A stretch of DNA of 55,054 nucleotides, taken from positions 1-55,054 of the forward strand of contig JAEWJT010000012.1 in assembly GCA_023386345.1 (NCBI GenBank), written 5' to 3'. Numbering within the stretch: position 1 is the stretch's first letter; every line of letters begins with the position of its first letter. The position numbers were made by a program, and so were the translations under genes. Shown piece by piece: positions 14,817 through 23,297 of the stretch. This DNA comes from Bacillota bacterium (GTDB taxonomy: Bacteria; Bacillota; Clostridia; Tissierellales; Sedimentibacteraceae). A model generated the notes under the pieces. The model was not told the origin of the DNA. It was given only the letters and a program-made list of their open reading frames with translations, and made no database searches.

Positions 14817-17060
14817 TTAAAACCATTTATTCATATATTCATCAAGAACAGTCATGTTCATTTTAGCCTTGTTATTTAGCTCTATTATTTTATGCTCAAT
14901 ACTTTGCGATATCTCATCTCTATTTTCCATTAGCTTAACTAATTCAATAAATATCTTTTCTATATCCAAATTATCTAAATCATTTTCTACAGGTAAATTA
15001 ACCTCATTCAAATATGATTTTACTTTCGGTTGATAAGCAAGTCCATACACAGGTATACCACTAATCAAGGCATAAATAATACTGTGCAATCTCATGCTTA
15101 TTATAAGCTCCATTTTTCGTATAATACTGCTGATTTCCTCATAATTATAAGAAGCTTCTAAAATATATGCTTTATTAGACATTCTTTTAATTACTTCTTG
15201 ACTTGTCAGTATATCATTTATACGTTTTGTTTTTTGCATAGGAATAAATAAAATATTAACATTTTTTTCAGCTATAAGTTTATCGCATAGCTTTGCAATA
15301 TCTGTTATGTATTTATCATTGTTTCCCCAAGGTCTTATCATTACTCCTATGATTTTTTTATCTGTTGGTATGCCTTCCTTTGCAAATATTTCATTGCAAA
15401 CTTCAATTTTTTGCATATCCTTATAACTAAATACCATATCAGCAGTAACTTCCATTTTAGGATCATTGATACCAAGCTTCTTTGCAAGTTCATGAGATTC
15501 GCTATCTCTAAAGGTTATCAAATCAACCTTATCAACTATATTTCTAACAAGATTTTTATTAAAGTTTTTATTTATTGGTCCTAGTCCGTTTGCAAGCATT
15601 ACAACTTTTTTATGATGTAATTTTGCATACCAAATAATGCTAAGGTAATAGTACAAAGACCTTGAGCTTGTCGTGTCTTGTAACAGACTTCCTCCATTAG
15701 CTATTATTATTTGATTTTTCTTTATTTCTTTCATGATTTTAAATATATTAAAACCATATACATGTTTGATTTTATTACTATCTAATAATTTATCACTACT
15801 ATTCGAAAGAACTGTGATACTTGATTTAGGATATTTCTCTAAAAATGATTTAGAAAATATATCAAAAATTGCATCATCTCCACTGTTGTTAAAGCCTATA
15901 TATCCGAAAACAAGTGCATTAATATCCTTATTTCTCAAAATGTCGGGTGAGCATAGCTCGTTATACATTCCTACTGCATCGTTAGCCATTCTGTCTACAC
16001 TATAGTTTTCTAATACTACTTTCTTATTGAAGTTTTCTATTTTTTCTTTTTGCTCTTTATCCATACTGATTACTTTAATTACATCTTCAACAAGAACATC
16101 TTCATTAAAATCTCGAGTTTTCCTACAGGTAAAATTATTTAAAATAGCTTCTTGTAGTTTTTCTTCAGTAAATATTCCCATATATCCATAATTTCCAGAC
16201 AAGACAACTGCTTTTTTCATAATCATAGCTTCTAATGCTGCCCTGCTAATACCGACAAAAAAATCTGATATTGCAATATATTCATTTATATTTGTCTGAG
16301 CGCCTTCAACATAGACAACTTCACGCCCCAAACTCTTATTTTTATCATCAGCAAGTTTTTTTATTGCCTCATACTCTTTTCCTGGACCAACTATAATTAG
16401 CTTAATTTTATCATTTATTCTTAAAAACTTATCAATATTATTAATAAGTGATATTGCAGTTATACTTGTCGCGCTTTCTAGTCTACTCACATGCAATATA
16501 TTTACACTATTTTCAAATCTGCTTATGTTGTTTATGTTCTTCACCGCAATATTTTCATTAAATAATTCCGGATTTATTCCATTAACGGTTATTTTAATAT
16601 TTTCTTTATTAATATCATAATTTTTTATTAAATATTCTTTTATATCATCGCTTACAGCTAAAGTTCTTTCGCCCCAATTAGTTAAAAAATTCAGAAGTGG
16701 ACTTGTCTTGAAATTGAAATGAGCAGTTGTAACAAATTTAAAGTTCAGTCTTTTTTTAAGCTTTCCACAAATATAAGCAGGTATTCTCGCATGAGCGTGT
16801 ACAATATCAACTTTTTCATCAATTATAATTTTTTTAAGCATATTATATGACTTTATAACATTAGCAATGCTTTTATCATGTAGCGGAACTTTGTAATGCT
16901 TAATACCACTTTCTTCAAGGTATTTTACAAAACCTCCTCCATTTGATGCAACAATTATATCATATCCCATTTTCTTTAATTTTTTTGATAATTCAAGTAC
17001 ATGAGTTTCAGCTCCACCCATATCCATCAACATAGTAACCATAAATATTTTTATACTCAT
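14817..17060 (-). CDS. Fusion of GT4 glycosyltransferase and CsaB-type pyruvyltransferase (747 aa)
   Basis: Two enzymes in one frame. Residues 1 to about 372 are a GT-B glycosyltransferase of family GT4: DMGGAETHVLELSKKL near the N-terminus, HAHARIPAYICGK, and a donor domain starting ILHVSRLES with the late ISRAALEAMIMKKAV segment. From about 388 to the end it is a polysaccharide pyruvyltransferase: GYIGFNNSGDDAIF (the CsaB GYYGxxNxGDEA pattern), NGGSLLQDTTSSRSLYYYL, ANGLGPINKNF and RLHSIIYALISGIPVYGL. I see no stop or frameshift, so the fusion looks genuine. CsaB ketalises ManNAc of the wall polymer, which makes it bind SLH domains. Fusion would couple sugar addition with pyruvylation. ATG at 17060 is weakly served by GGGTG. 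Confidence 0.88.
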   Translation of the reverse strand: MSIKIFMVTMLMDMGGAETHVLELSKKLKKMGYDIIVASNGGGFVKYLEESGIKHYKVPLHDKSIANVIKSYNMLKKIIIDEKVDIVHAHARIPAYICGKLKKRLNFKFVTTAHFNFKTSPLLNFLTNWGERTLAVSDDIKEYLIKNYDINKENIKITVNGINPELFNENIAVKNINNISRFENSVNILHVSRLESATSITAISLINNIDKFLRINDKIKLIIVGPGKEYEAIKKLADDKNKSLGREVVYVEGAQTNINEYIAISDFFVGISRAALEAMIMKKAVVLSGNYGYMGIFTEEKLQEAILNNFTCRKTRDFNEDVLVEDVIKVISMDKEQKEKIENFNKKVVLENYSVDRMANDAVGMYNELCSPDILRNKDINALVFGYIGFNNSGDDAIFDIFSKSFLEKYPKSSITVLSNSSDKLLDSNKIKHVYGFNIFKIMKEIKKNQIIIANGGSLLQDTTSSRSLYYYLSIIWYAKLHHKKVVMLANGLGPINKNFNKNLVRNIVDKVDLITFRDSESHELAKKLGINDPKMEVTADMVFSYKDMQKIEVCNEIFAKEGIPTDKKIIGVMIRPWGNNDKYITDIAKLCDKLIAEKNVNILFIPMQKTKRINDILTSQEVIKRMSNKAYILEASYNYEEISSIIRKMELIISMRLHSIIYALISGIPVYGLAYQPKVKSYLNEVNLPVENDLDNLDIEKIFIELVKLMENRDEISQSIEHKIIELNNKAKMNMTVLDEYMNKWF

Positions 17061-17126
17061 TTAAAACACCCATTTCTTTATATAATATGCAAATTTCATA
17101 AAAGCTCTGATTGTAGCATTATAGCT

Positions 17127-17609
17127 TTATTTATTAACTAAAATATCTGTAACCTTTGCCGTTGTTTTTACAAATTTTGTTACAACTTCATATTCTGAGT
17201 TTATTTTAAGGTCTAATGTCCCTGACAAATAATATCCACTATCTTTGTCTACAGCAGTTGATTCAATAGTTAGAAAAACTGTATAATATCCTTTTTTTTC
17301 AGCTTGAACAAATTCCCCTGAGCTTTTTACTTCATTAACTTTATATGGCTCAACTTTAATATCTTTGATTTTTCCCATATATGTTCCCTTTTTTTCATCA
17401 TAAACCTTATCACCTATATGAAAAGCTTCTGCTGTCATGCTTCTTATATTGACAATTGAAGCTATATATTCTAAATCCTTATACGCTTGTTTAACTCCTA
17501 AACCGCTCTTTTTATCAATAAAAGCAAATTTTAATACCGCTACTCCAATTATCGCAAAGATTGCAATAACTACTATTATATCTATAATATTTAATTTTTT
17601 CTTTTTCAT
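17127..17609 (-). CDS. DUF4330-family membrane-anchored protein (160 aa)
   Basis: The N-terminal KKKKLNIIDIIVVIAIFAII is the hallmark of DUF4330 proteins: a basic start and one membrane segment (about residues 6-28). A beta-rich extracytoplasmic region follows, with FHIGDKVYDEKKGTYMGKIKDIKVEPYK and a repeated strand pattern ending in TAKVTDILVNK. The start at 17609 has GGAGG five bases upstream; the frame is open seven codons further. The function of the family is unknown, but members recur in surface-polysaccharide clusters, as here between a GT4 enzyme and the CsaB fusion. It is a paralogue of the next upstream gene. Confidence 0.75.
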   Translation of the reverse strand: MKKKKLNIIDIIVVIAIFAIIGVAVLKFAFIDKKSGLGVKQAYKDLEYIASIVNIRSMTAEAFHIGDKVYDEKKGTYMGKIKDIKVEPYKVNEVKSSGEFVQAEKKGYYTVFLTIESTAVDKDSGYYLSGTLDLKINSEYEVVTKFVKTTAKVTDILVNK

Positions 17610-17692
17610 ATTAACCTCCAAATATGCCATAATTTCACCACGAAAGCTATTTGATAAATTATAGCTTAAAATTTACTTATCATTAAAGCTTA

Positions 17693-18181
17693 TTACTTTA
17701 ACAGTATATCAACAACATATGATATGAACACGTACCCTCTGCCTTTAGCGTTAAGCTGCGTGCCTATTTTAATATTGCTTCCTTCTACAATTATATTTTC
17801 ATCACTCTCAGTGCCATTTCCTTTAATAGTGATATTTATAGAATATTTATTAGGAATTTCGTATTCTTCATACGCACCTGTGTTTGGGTTAAACATAGGA
17901 ATAGTCTGATTAACGTATTCTACCTTAGTAACCACTCCTAAATACTGTAAATTAACACTGTTCCAAATTTTATCTCCTACCTTAACATACTGTACAGATT
18001 CCAAGTTTTGATGCTGACTATTAAGCACATATTCTATTTCCTTAGTCTTTGCTGATGATATTGCACTATTATTGCTATTAGACCTAATTACTTTTATCCC
18101 AAATACTGCTACTGCTATAACGATAATTATTATCAATATATCAACAATATTTAGTAATCCAAAAAATTTCTTTTTGCTCAT
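17693..18181 (-). CDS. DUF4330-family membrane-anchored protein (162 aa)
   Basis: Paralogue of the downstream gene with the same plan: a basic start, LLNIVDILIIIIVIAVAVFGI as membrane segment (about 9-28), then an extracytoplasmic domain with YVKVGDKIWNSVNLQYLGVV, parallel to FHIGDKVYDEK...YMGKI in its sister. A YSINITIKGNG segment and a GRGYVFISYVVDILLK end follow. Its ATG overlaps the stop of the upstream GT4 gene (ATGA), so translation is coupled to the glycan genes. I infer a structural or scaffold role for the membrane-bound glycan machinery; there is no catalytic motif. Confidence 0.75.
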   Translation of the reverse strand: MSKKKFFGLLNIVDILIIIIVIAVAVFGIKVIRSNSNNSAISSAKTKEIEYVLNSQHQNLESVQYVKVGDKIWNSVNLQYLGVVTKVEYVNQTIPMFNPNTGAYEEYEIPNKYSINITIKGNGTESDENIIVEGSNIKIGTQLNAKGRGYVFISYVVDILLK

Positions 18182-19314
18182 TTATTTTCTCCTCGCTTTA
18201 AAGTATATAATTGTTCTATTTTTCTTGTCATTTCTTCTGCTAGAAACTTATCTTTAATATGTTCCATTGAGTTTTTACTATAAAGCTCATACAAGCTTTT
18301 ATCATCTAAAATATCAGTTATTGCACTTGCTAAAGCCTTATAATCTCTACATTTCACTAACTTACCCGTAACATTGTCTAATATTACTTCGTCTACCCCT
18401 CCAGAATTTGTTCCAACTGCTGGAATTCCCATGCCCATTCCCTCAATTATTGATATACATAAGGCTTCTTGAATTGAGGTTATCACATTTATATCAAAAA
18501 CGCTCATGAGCCTTTCAATATCCTTCACAAATCCAGTGAAAATAACTTCATCATCAAGACCAAGTGCATTAACCTCAGCCTTTAACTGATTTTCAAGACT
18601 TCCTGAACCAGCAATGACAAATTTTACAGGTCTATTTGATTTATTTCTTCTATCTGATACTTCTTTAGCTGCCTTTATAAATGTGCTTATATCCTTTACA
18701 GCTTCAAGTCTTGCTGCTATACCTACAACAGCATCTTCACTTTTAATACCATACTTGGCTTTGATAATATTTATTTCTTCGCTTGGCAATCTATTAAAAA
18801 TCTCTATGCCATTGTAAATAGTAGCTATCTGTTTTTCACTTATATTTGCTTCTAGCATAGATTTTTCAACTGCTTTAGAAACTGCAGTTATCTTATCGCT
18901 AAACATTTTATTTATAAGTCTGTTTAAAATTCTTTTAACTGTATTATTTGTTGGATTTTCAAGACAATGCTTTGTATTAATCACATATTTAACCCCAGAT
19001 ATCTTAGCAGCTATCCTAGCTGATAGACTTGCATGAGTGTGTACAATATCTGGCTTATAATCTTTAAAAATCTTCTTAAACTTAGCTATGTCATTAAAGC
19101 TTAAAGATTTTTCATCCATATCACAAATATCTATTATGCCACCAAATTTCAGATTTTTCAAAGGCTCCTTTAACAAGCTATCACTTGGAACTACTACCAT
19201 TACATCAAATAAATCTCCATTATGAAATTTTAAGTAGTTTAGCAGCCATCGCCCTGCTCCTCCAATATTTTTATCAGTAAGAACATGAATTACGCGTTTT
19301 TTAGTTTTCTCCAT
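18178..19314 (-). CDS. GT4-family glycosyltransferase (378 aa)
   Basis: Cytoplasmic GT-B enzyme. N-terminal donor loop motif NIGGAGRWLLNYLKF, a HTHASLSARIAAK segment, a linker into the C-terminal domain at GIAARLEAVKDISTFIKA, VIAGSGSLENQLK, VIFTGFVKDIERLMSVFDI, and the EX7E-type region IQEALCISIIEGMGMGIPAVGTNSGGVDEVI. Complete and of normal length. It starts 14 bases inside the upstream ligase gene and overlaps the downstream DUF4330 gene by four bases, so three consecutive genes are coupled. It should build the repeat unit of the glycan; which sugar is unknown. Confidence 0.88.
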   Translation of the reverse strand: MEKTKKRVIHVLTDKNIGGAGRWLLNYLKFHNGDLFDVMVVVPSDSLLKEPLKNLKFGGIIDICDMDEKSLSFNDIAKFKKIFKDYKPDIVHTHASLSARIAAKISGVKYVINTKHCLENPTNNTVKRILNRLINKMFSDKITAVSKAVEKSMLEANISEKQIATIYNGIEIFNRLPSEEINIIKAKYGIKSEDAVVGIAARLEAVKDISTFIKAAKEVSDRRNKSNRPVKFVIAGSGSLENQLKAEVNALGLDDEVIFTGFVKDIERLMSVFDINVITSIQEALCISIIEGMGMGIPAVGTNSGGVDEVILDNVTGKLVKCRDYKALASAITDILDDKSLYELYSKNSMEHIKDKFLAEEMTRKIEQLYTLKRGENK

Positions 19315-20809
19315 TTTCCAAACCTACTTTTCTTTCAGCATTTATCTTGACTGTTGCTATACCAAGCCCTACAATCATCCAAAACAGCAAAATTATCCTA
19401 TAATCAAACCATAGATAATCTGCAAAGCCTTGGATTAAGAAGCCTACAAAGCCTCCTAAAATAACTGCTCCTATGTACCTATTTTTATTTAAAGAATTTC
19501 TTACTCCATAATACATTTTTTGAATATATAAAATAATAATTCCTACAAATACTGAGAAACCAATTATACCCATCTCAATGAATACTTGTAAAAATATATT
19601 GTGTGAATGATAGGCATAGGCAGCATTAAAGGAATATATTGGATATACTAAGTTGAATGAACCTACTCCAATTCCAGTAATCAAAAAATCTCTTATCATA
19701 TTGATGCTCGCTTTATATATTGATATCCTATAAAGTGATGAACTATCAGACATACTGGCAATACTCATAATTCTACTCCAAATACTCTGCGGCATTATAA
19801 AAGGCAATGCCAGCATAGCTACTACACCAAAAATTATCAACCTTTTTTCAGCAAGTATAATAAATATTGCAATTGCAATAAACAATCCTACCATTGAACC
19901 TCTTGAGTTCGTCATAAACAAACAAATGATAGCAATTAAAACCTGTGCTAAATAAAAAAGCTTTAATTTTACATTATCTGATTTCCATAACATCCCTATT
20001 GCTAACGATGCTATAACTATTAAATATTCGCCTAAAACATTTGGATTGCTGAATGTAGAATAAACTCTTATTGATATATCGGAAAAGGTCTTTGTATCTA
20101 TCCATGCAGCATCCATATGCACTCCTGTAAAGTATTGATAAATACCATAAAACGATACTATCATTCCGGAGAACAAAACAAGATTTATAACTACATTTAA
20201 TCTTTTTTTATTGTTTATTATTTCAGATATTATAAAGGTCATAAAAGCAAAGGTAATAAAAATTAACATTGTCTGCATTGCTTTTCGCACATCATATGAC
20301 ATAAATGTACTGGCAATATAACAAATTAAAAACACTGCTATAAAGCAAGTTAAAAGAGATGGCTTGTTGAGCTTAATTCTTCCCATAACAACATTAAATA
20401 TATATAATACGATACATACCATAGCGATAAATGCTAATATCATCGTAGGCGCTAAGGGAATTAAAAAAAGTAGTAAATACACAAAAATTAACAGCATATT
20501 TTCATTAGCAATATTTACAATAAAGCTATCTTTAACTGCCGTTAATACTTTAGAATTTGTATTTTCAATACTTGAAGATACATTACTTAAAAATTGTTTA
20601 GTGCCATTAACAAACATACTGTTTTCAGTCTTTAAATATGTATCCCAATTATTAGAAAAAAAGCTTAATATTAAACTATTTCTTGATAATTTTTCAAAAT
20701 ATTTGCCAAGCATTTCAAAAAATCTATATGTAATGCTCTTTTTCAGCATGTTAGAAATGTAGATGTAAAAAATTGTAATTTTATTTATAATAAAGCTTCC
20801 TCTAATCAT
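19301..20809 (-). CDS. O-antigen ligase/polymerase (Wzy/WaaL) family protein (502 aa)
   Basis: Polytopic membrane protein with about 10-12 hydrophobic segments and the large periplasmic-type loop typical of the Wzy_C/WaaL fold: FSNPNVLGEYL (the conserved N-x-N-x-G/L region), MTNSRGSMVGLFIAIAIFII, and a GVGSFNLVYPIYSFNAAYAYHSHNIFL stretch with the key HSHN histidines. In a monoderm it would polymerise or transfer lipid-linked glycan on the outer face of the membrane. ATG at 20809 has GAGG five bases upstream; earlier in-frame codons lie on the promoter. First gene of the glycan operon. Confidence 0.85.
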   Translation of the reverse strand: MIRGSFIINKITIFYIYISNMLKKSITYRFFEMLGKYFEKLSRNSLILSFFSNNWDTYLKTENSMFVNGTKQFLSNVSSSIENTNSKVLTAVKDSFIVNIANENMLLIFVYLLLFLIPLAPTMILAFIAMVCIVLYIFNVVMGRIKLNKPSLLTCFIAVFLICYIASTFMSYDVRKAMQTMLIFITFAFMTFIISEIINNKKRLNVVINLVLFSGMIVSFYGIYQYFTGVHMDAAWIDTKTFSDISIRVYSTFSNPNVLGEYLIVIASLAIGMLWKSDNVKLKLFYLAQVLIAIICLFMTNSRGSMVGLFIAIAIFIILAEKRLIIFGVVAMLALPFIMPQSIWSRIMSIASMSDSSSLYRISIYKASINMIRDFLITGIGVGSFNLVYPIYSFNAAYAYHSHNIFLQVFIEMGIIGFSVFVGIIILYIQKMYYGVRNSLNKNRYIGAVILGGFVGFLIQGFADYLWFDYRIILLFWMIVGLGIATVKINAERKVGLENGEN

Positions 20810-20862
20810 GAGAACCTCACTTTTGTAAAATTTATTATCTGTCAAAATTTTTATCATTAACA

Positions 20863-20890
20863 ATTATACCACAATATATATAAAAAGCAA
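20863..20890 (-). promoter_or_regulatory. Promoter of the glycan operon
   Basis: TTGCTT (20885-20890), 16 bases, TATAAT (20863-20868) on the minus strand. Transcription would begin about 45 bases before the start codon at 20809, confirming the shorter protein start. Confidence 0.6.
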
Positions 20891-20979
20891 ATAATCAATA
20901 TATTTATTTCCTTAATTTTTACTAAATTTTATAAAATTATTAAATATAAATTTAGCTTTATAAAATACATACTAAAATA

Positions 20980-21008
20980 TTGCATTTTTACTTAATTTAT
21001 GACATAAT
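20980..21008 (+). promoter_or_regulatory. Promoter of the SLH glycosidase
   Basis: TTGCAT (20980-20985), 17 bases, CATAAT (21003-21008) on the plus strand, about 55 bases before the start at 21068. It diverges from the glycan operon promoter about 110 bases away. Confidence 0.5.
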
Positions 21009-21067
21009 ATTTATATATTTTCATTTAATAAATAATTATACAAATCTTAACATCAGGAGGATGTACA

Positions 21068-23272
21068 ATGAATATTAAAAAATTTATAAGAACAATTTCT
21101 GTACTGACTTTGGTATTTCTTATGACAATTTCGAGCTTTCAAAATGCAATGGCTGATATACCAAAAGAATATTGGAAATTCCATGATTCATATCTAAAGG
21201 CTGTTGCTGAAAACAATGAAGCAGAAATTTTACGACTTTGCGAGGAAACCATCAAGGTTTTTAAAGACAAGCCTATGGATAACGATAAGGCAGGAATACT
21301 CAATGCCAGATACGAGAAAATGTATCAAATATATGAGAAGCAAGGCAATTATGATATGGCTATAAAATGCTTAAAAGAAATGATTCCGTATGCAGAATAT
21401 CTCAAATTCGATGATGCAGTTAAAGTTGCAAAAGCAAGAATTATAAAAATAGATCCTATGACTGAAGTTTATGCACTTACGCAAAATACAGATTCTATAC
21501 CATATTTTGGGATGAAGCATGAGCCTAAGAATGGTACATACTTCGGGAGACCTTTCACAAAAGATGGTGCTGCTCCAATGGCAAATGAAACAGCTGTTTC
21601 GTTCTATATTGAATGTTTAGATGAAAACATCAAAGACTTTGACTATTTGATAAAGCCATATGCAGATGGAAAAAGAATAATACATATTGCTTTAAATATG
21701 CCAGATGAAAATGATTCATTAAAAAAAGTTTTAGCAAAAGAAGCTGACTCATATTTAAACGAAACCATGAAATACTTAAAATCTTTAGAAACTCCGGTTT
21801 TACTTCGAATTGGCGGTGAAATGAACGTTTGGCAAAACCTTGCAGATGCTGAAAACTATAAAAAAGCATTTGTTAAAATAACTAAAATAGCAAGAGAAAA
21901 TGCGCCAAATGTTGCAACAGTTTTTTCCCCTAACGATATCTCAAATTGGAATGTAGATATAAGTAATTATTATCCCGGTGATGAATTTGTTGATTGGGTT
22001 GGTGTTTCACTTTACACAAATAAATTTAAAAATTTACAAACACTTACTGCTGGCCAAGATTACGAAGAAATGTACTATAGTTTGGGTAAATATGCAAACC
22101 CTATTACAAAGCTTAAAGATATAGTTAACAGATATGGAAGCAAAAAACCAATAATAATTACAGAGGGTGGCTCTGGTCACTCTGTTGTAGGTAAAGATAT
22201 CAATCTAACGGACTTTGCTAAAAGCAGAATGAACATACTTTATACCTATGCTAATATGCTCTATCCACAAGTTAAGGGAATGATATACTTTGATGTCATT
22301 CCAAAGAATAGTGTTGGCTATATATATGCTTTCAATAAAAATGATGCTGTTTTCACACAATATAAGAATTCAATAGAAAACAACAAAGCTTTAATAAAAG
22401 AAATGGGAGCAAAGCCATTAGCATATGTAAAGGCAGAGAATTATAAAGATAATCTTTCTGAAGTTGAACTATATACATACTGCCAAATTATTGGAGATCC
22501 CGCAATAAGCGTTACATATACTCTTGATAATAAAGTTCTTAAAAGTGAAGGAACAATACCTTATAAATGTCTTATAAATTCAAAGGGTATACAAAAAGGT
22601 ATTCATAATCTGGTTGTAACAATTAAATCTGGAAATTATAAGTCAGTTAAGACCTATATTCTTGAAAATGACGGAAGTGGCTTAATTACTATTGTCAAGG
22701 AAATCGGAAAACTGTATTCTAATATTCCTAATATAAATACTGCTAGTGATTGGGCAAAATCCGATATTAAATCTGCAATTACAAAAGGTTTTGTGCCAGC
22801 ACAGTTACAAAATAATTATAAAAACATTATCACTAGAGCTGAATTTTGTCGCCTTGCAGTTAAATATATTGAGAACAAATTATCTAAAAGTATAGATACT
22901 ATTCTTGCTGAAAATGGTGTATCTAGGAATACAAACGCATTTACTGATACGAAAGATACTGACATCTTAGCAGCTTTTGCTCTTGATATAACAGGTGGTA
23001 CAGGAAATGGTCAATTTTCACCAAATGGTCAAATTAACCGCGAGCAAGCAGCAACTATGATACGAAAAGTTTGTAAGATTTTAGGTATGGATATTAATAA
23101 TTCTCCAAATTCAAACTTTGCTGATATGAAAACTGCAAAAGATTGGGCAATAGACGGAATTAACTTCTGCCGTGCCAATGGAATTATGAATGGTACAGAA
23201 AATAATAATTTTAGTCCAAAGGCAACATACACAAGAGAACAGAGTATAATGACATTTAACAACATAAAGTAA
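21068..23272 (+). CDS. Secreted GH26-like glycosidase with SLH repeats (734 aa)
   Basis: Cell-surface enzyme. A signal peptide ends near AMA-DIPKE (about residue 29). A helical, TPR-like segment follows (about 33-135). The catalytic barrel (about 145-430) has a likely acid/base Glu251 in RIGGEMNVW and a nucleophile Glu366 in IIITEGGSGH, spaced as in GH26 mannanases. A beta-sandwich linker (about 440-540) leads into SLH repeats from about 565 to the end (ASDWAKSDIKSAITKGF, FSPNGQINREQAATMIRK, WAIDGINFCRANGIMNG with FSPKATYTREQ). SLH domains bind pyruvylated wall polymer, which the divergent operon seems to make. AGGAGGATGTACA precedes the ATG. Substrate is not certain: mannan or the cell's own glycan. 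Confidence 0.82.
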   Translation: MNIKKFIRTISVLTLVFLMTISSFQNAMADIPKEYWKFHDSYLKAVAENNEAEILRLCEETIKVFKDKPMDNDKAGILNARYEKMYQIYEKQGNYDMAIKCLKEMIPYAEYLKFDDAVKVAKARIIKIDPMTEVYALTQNTDSIPYFGMKHEPKNGTYFGRPFTKDGAAPMANETAVSFYIECLDENIKDFDYLIKPYADGKRIIHIALNMPDENDSLKKVLAKEADSYLNETMKYLKSLETPVLLRIGGEMNVWQNLADAENYKKAFVKITKIARENAPNVATVFSPNDISNWNVDISNYYPGDEFVDWVGVSLYTNKFKNLQTLTAGQDYEEMYYSLGKYANPITKLKDIVNRYGSKKPIIITEGGSGHSVVGKDINLTDFAKSRMNILYTYANMLYPQVKGMIYFDVIPKNSVGYIYAFNKNDAVFTQYKNSIENNKALIKEMGAKPLAYVKAENYKDNLSEVELYTYCQIIGDPAISVTYTLDNKVLKSEGTIPYKCLINSKGIQKGIHNLVVTIKSGNYKSVKTYILENDGSGLITIVKEIGKLYSNIPNINTASDWAKSDIKSAITKGFVPAQLQNNYKNIITRAEFCRLAVKYIENKLSKSIDTILAENGVSRNTNAFTDTKDTDILAAFALDITGGTGNGQFSPNGQINREQAATMIRKVCKILGMDINNSPNSNFADMKTAKDWAIDGINFCRANGIMNGTENNNFSPKATYTREQSIMTFNNIK

Positions 23273-23274
23273 TA

Positions 23275-23297
23275 AAAAGACCGCTTAGCGGTCTTTT
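23275..23297. terminator. Shared bidirectional terminator
   Basis: AAAAGACCGC and GCGGTCTTTT form a perfect stem with a 3-base loop. It ends the SLH glycosidase on the plus strand and the LTA synthase-like gene on the minus strand. The stop codon of the latter (23285-23287) is the loop itself. Confidence 0.88.
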
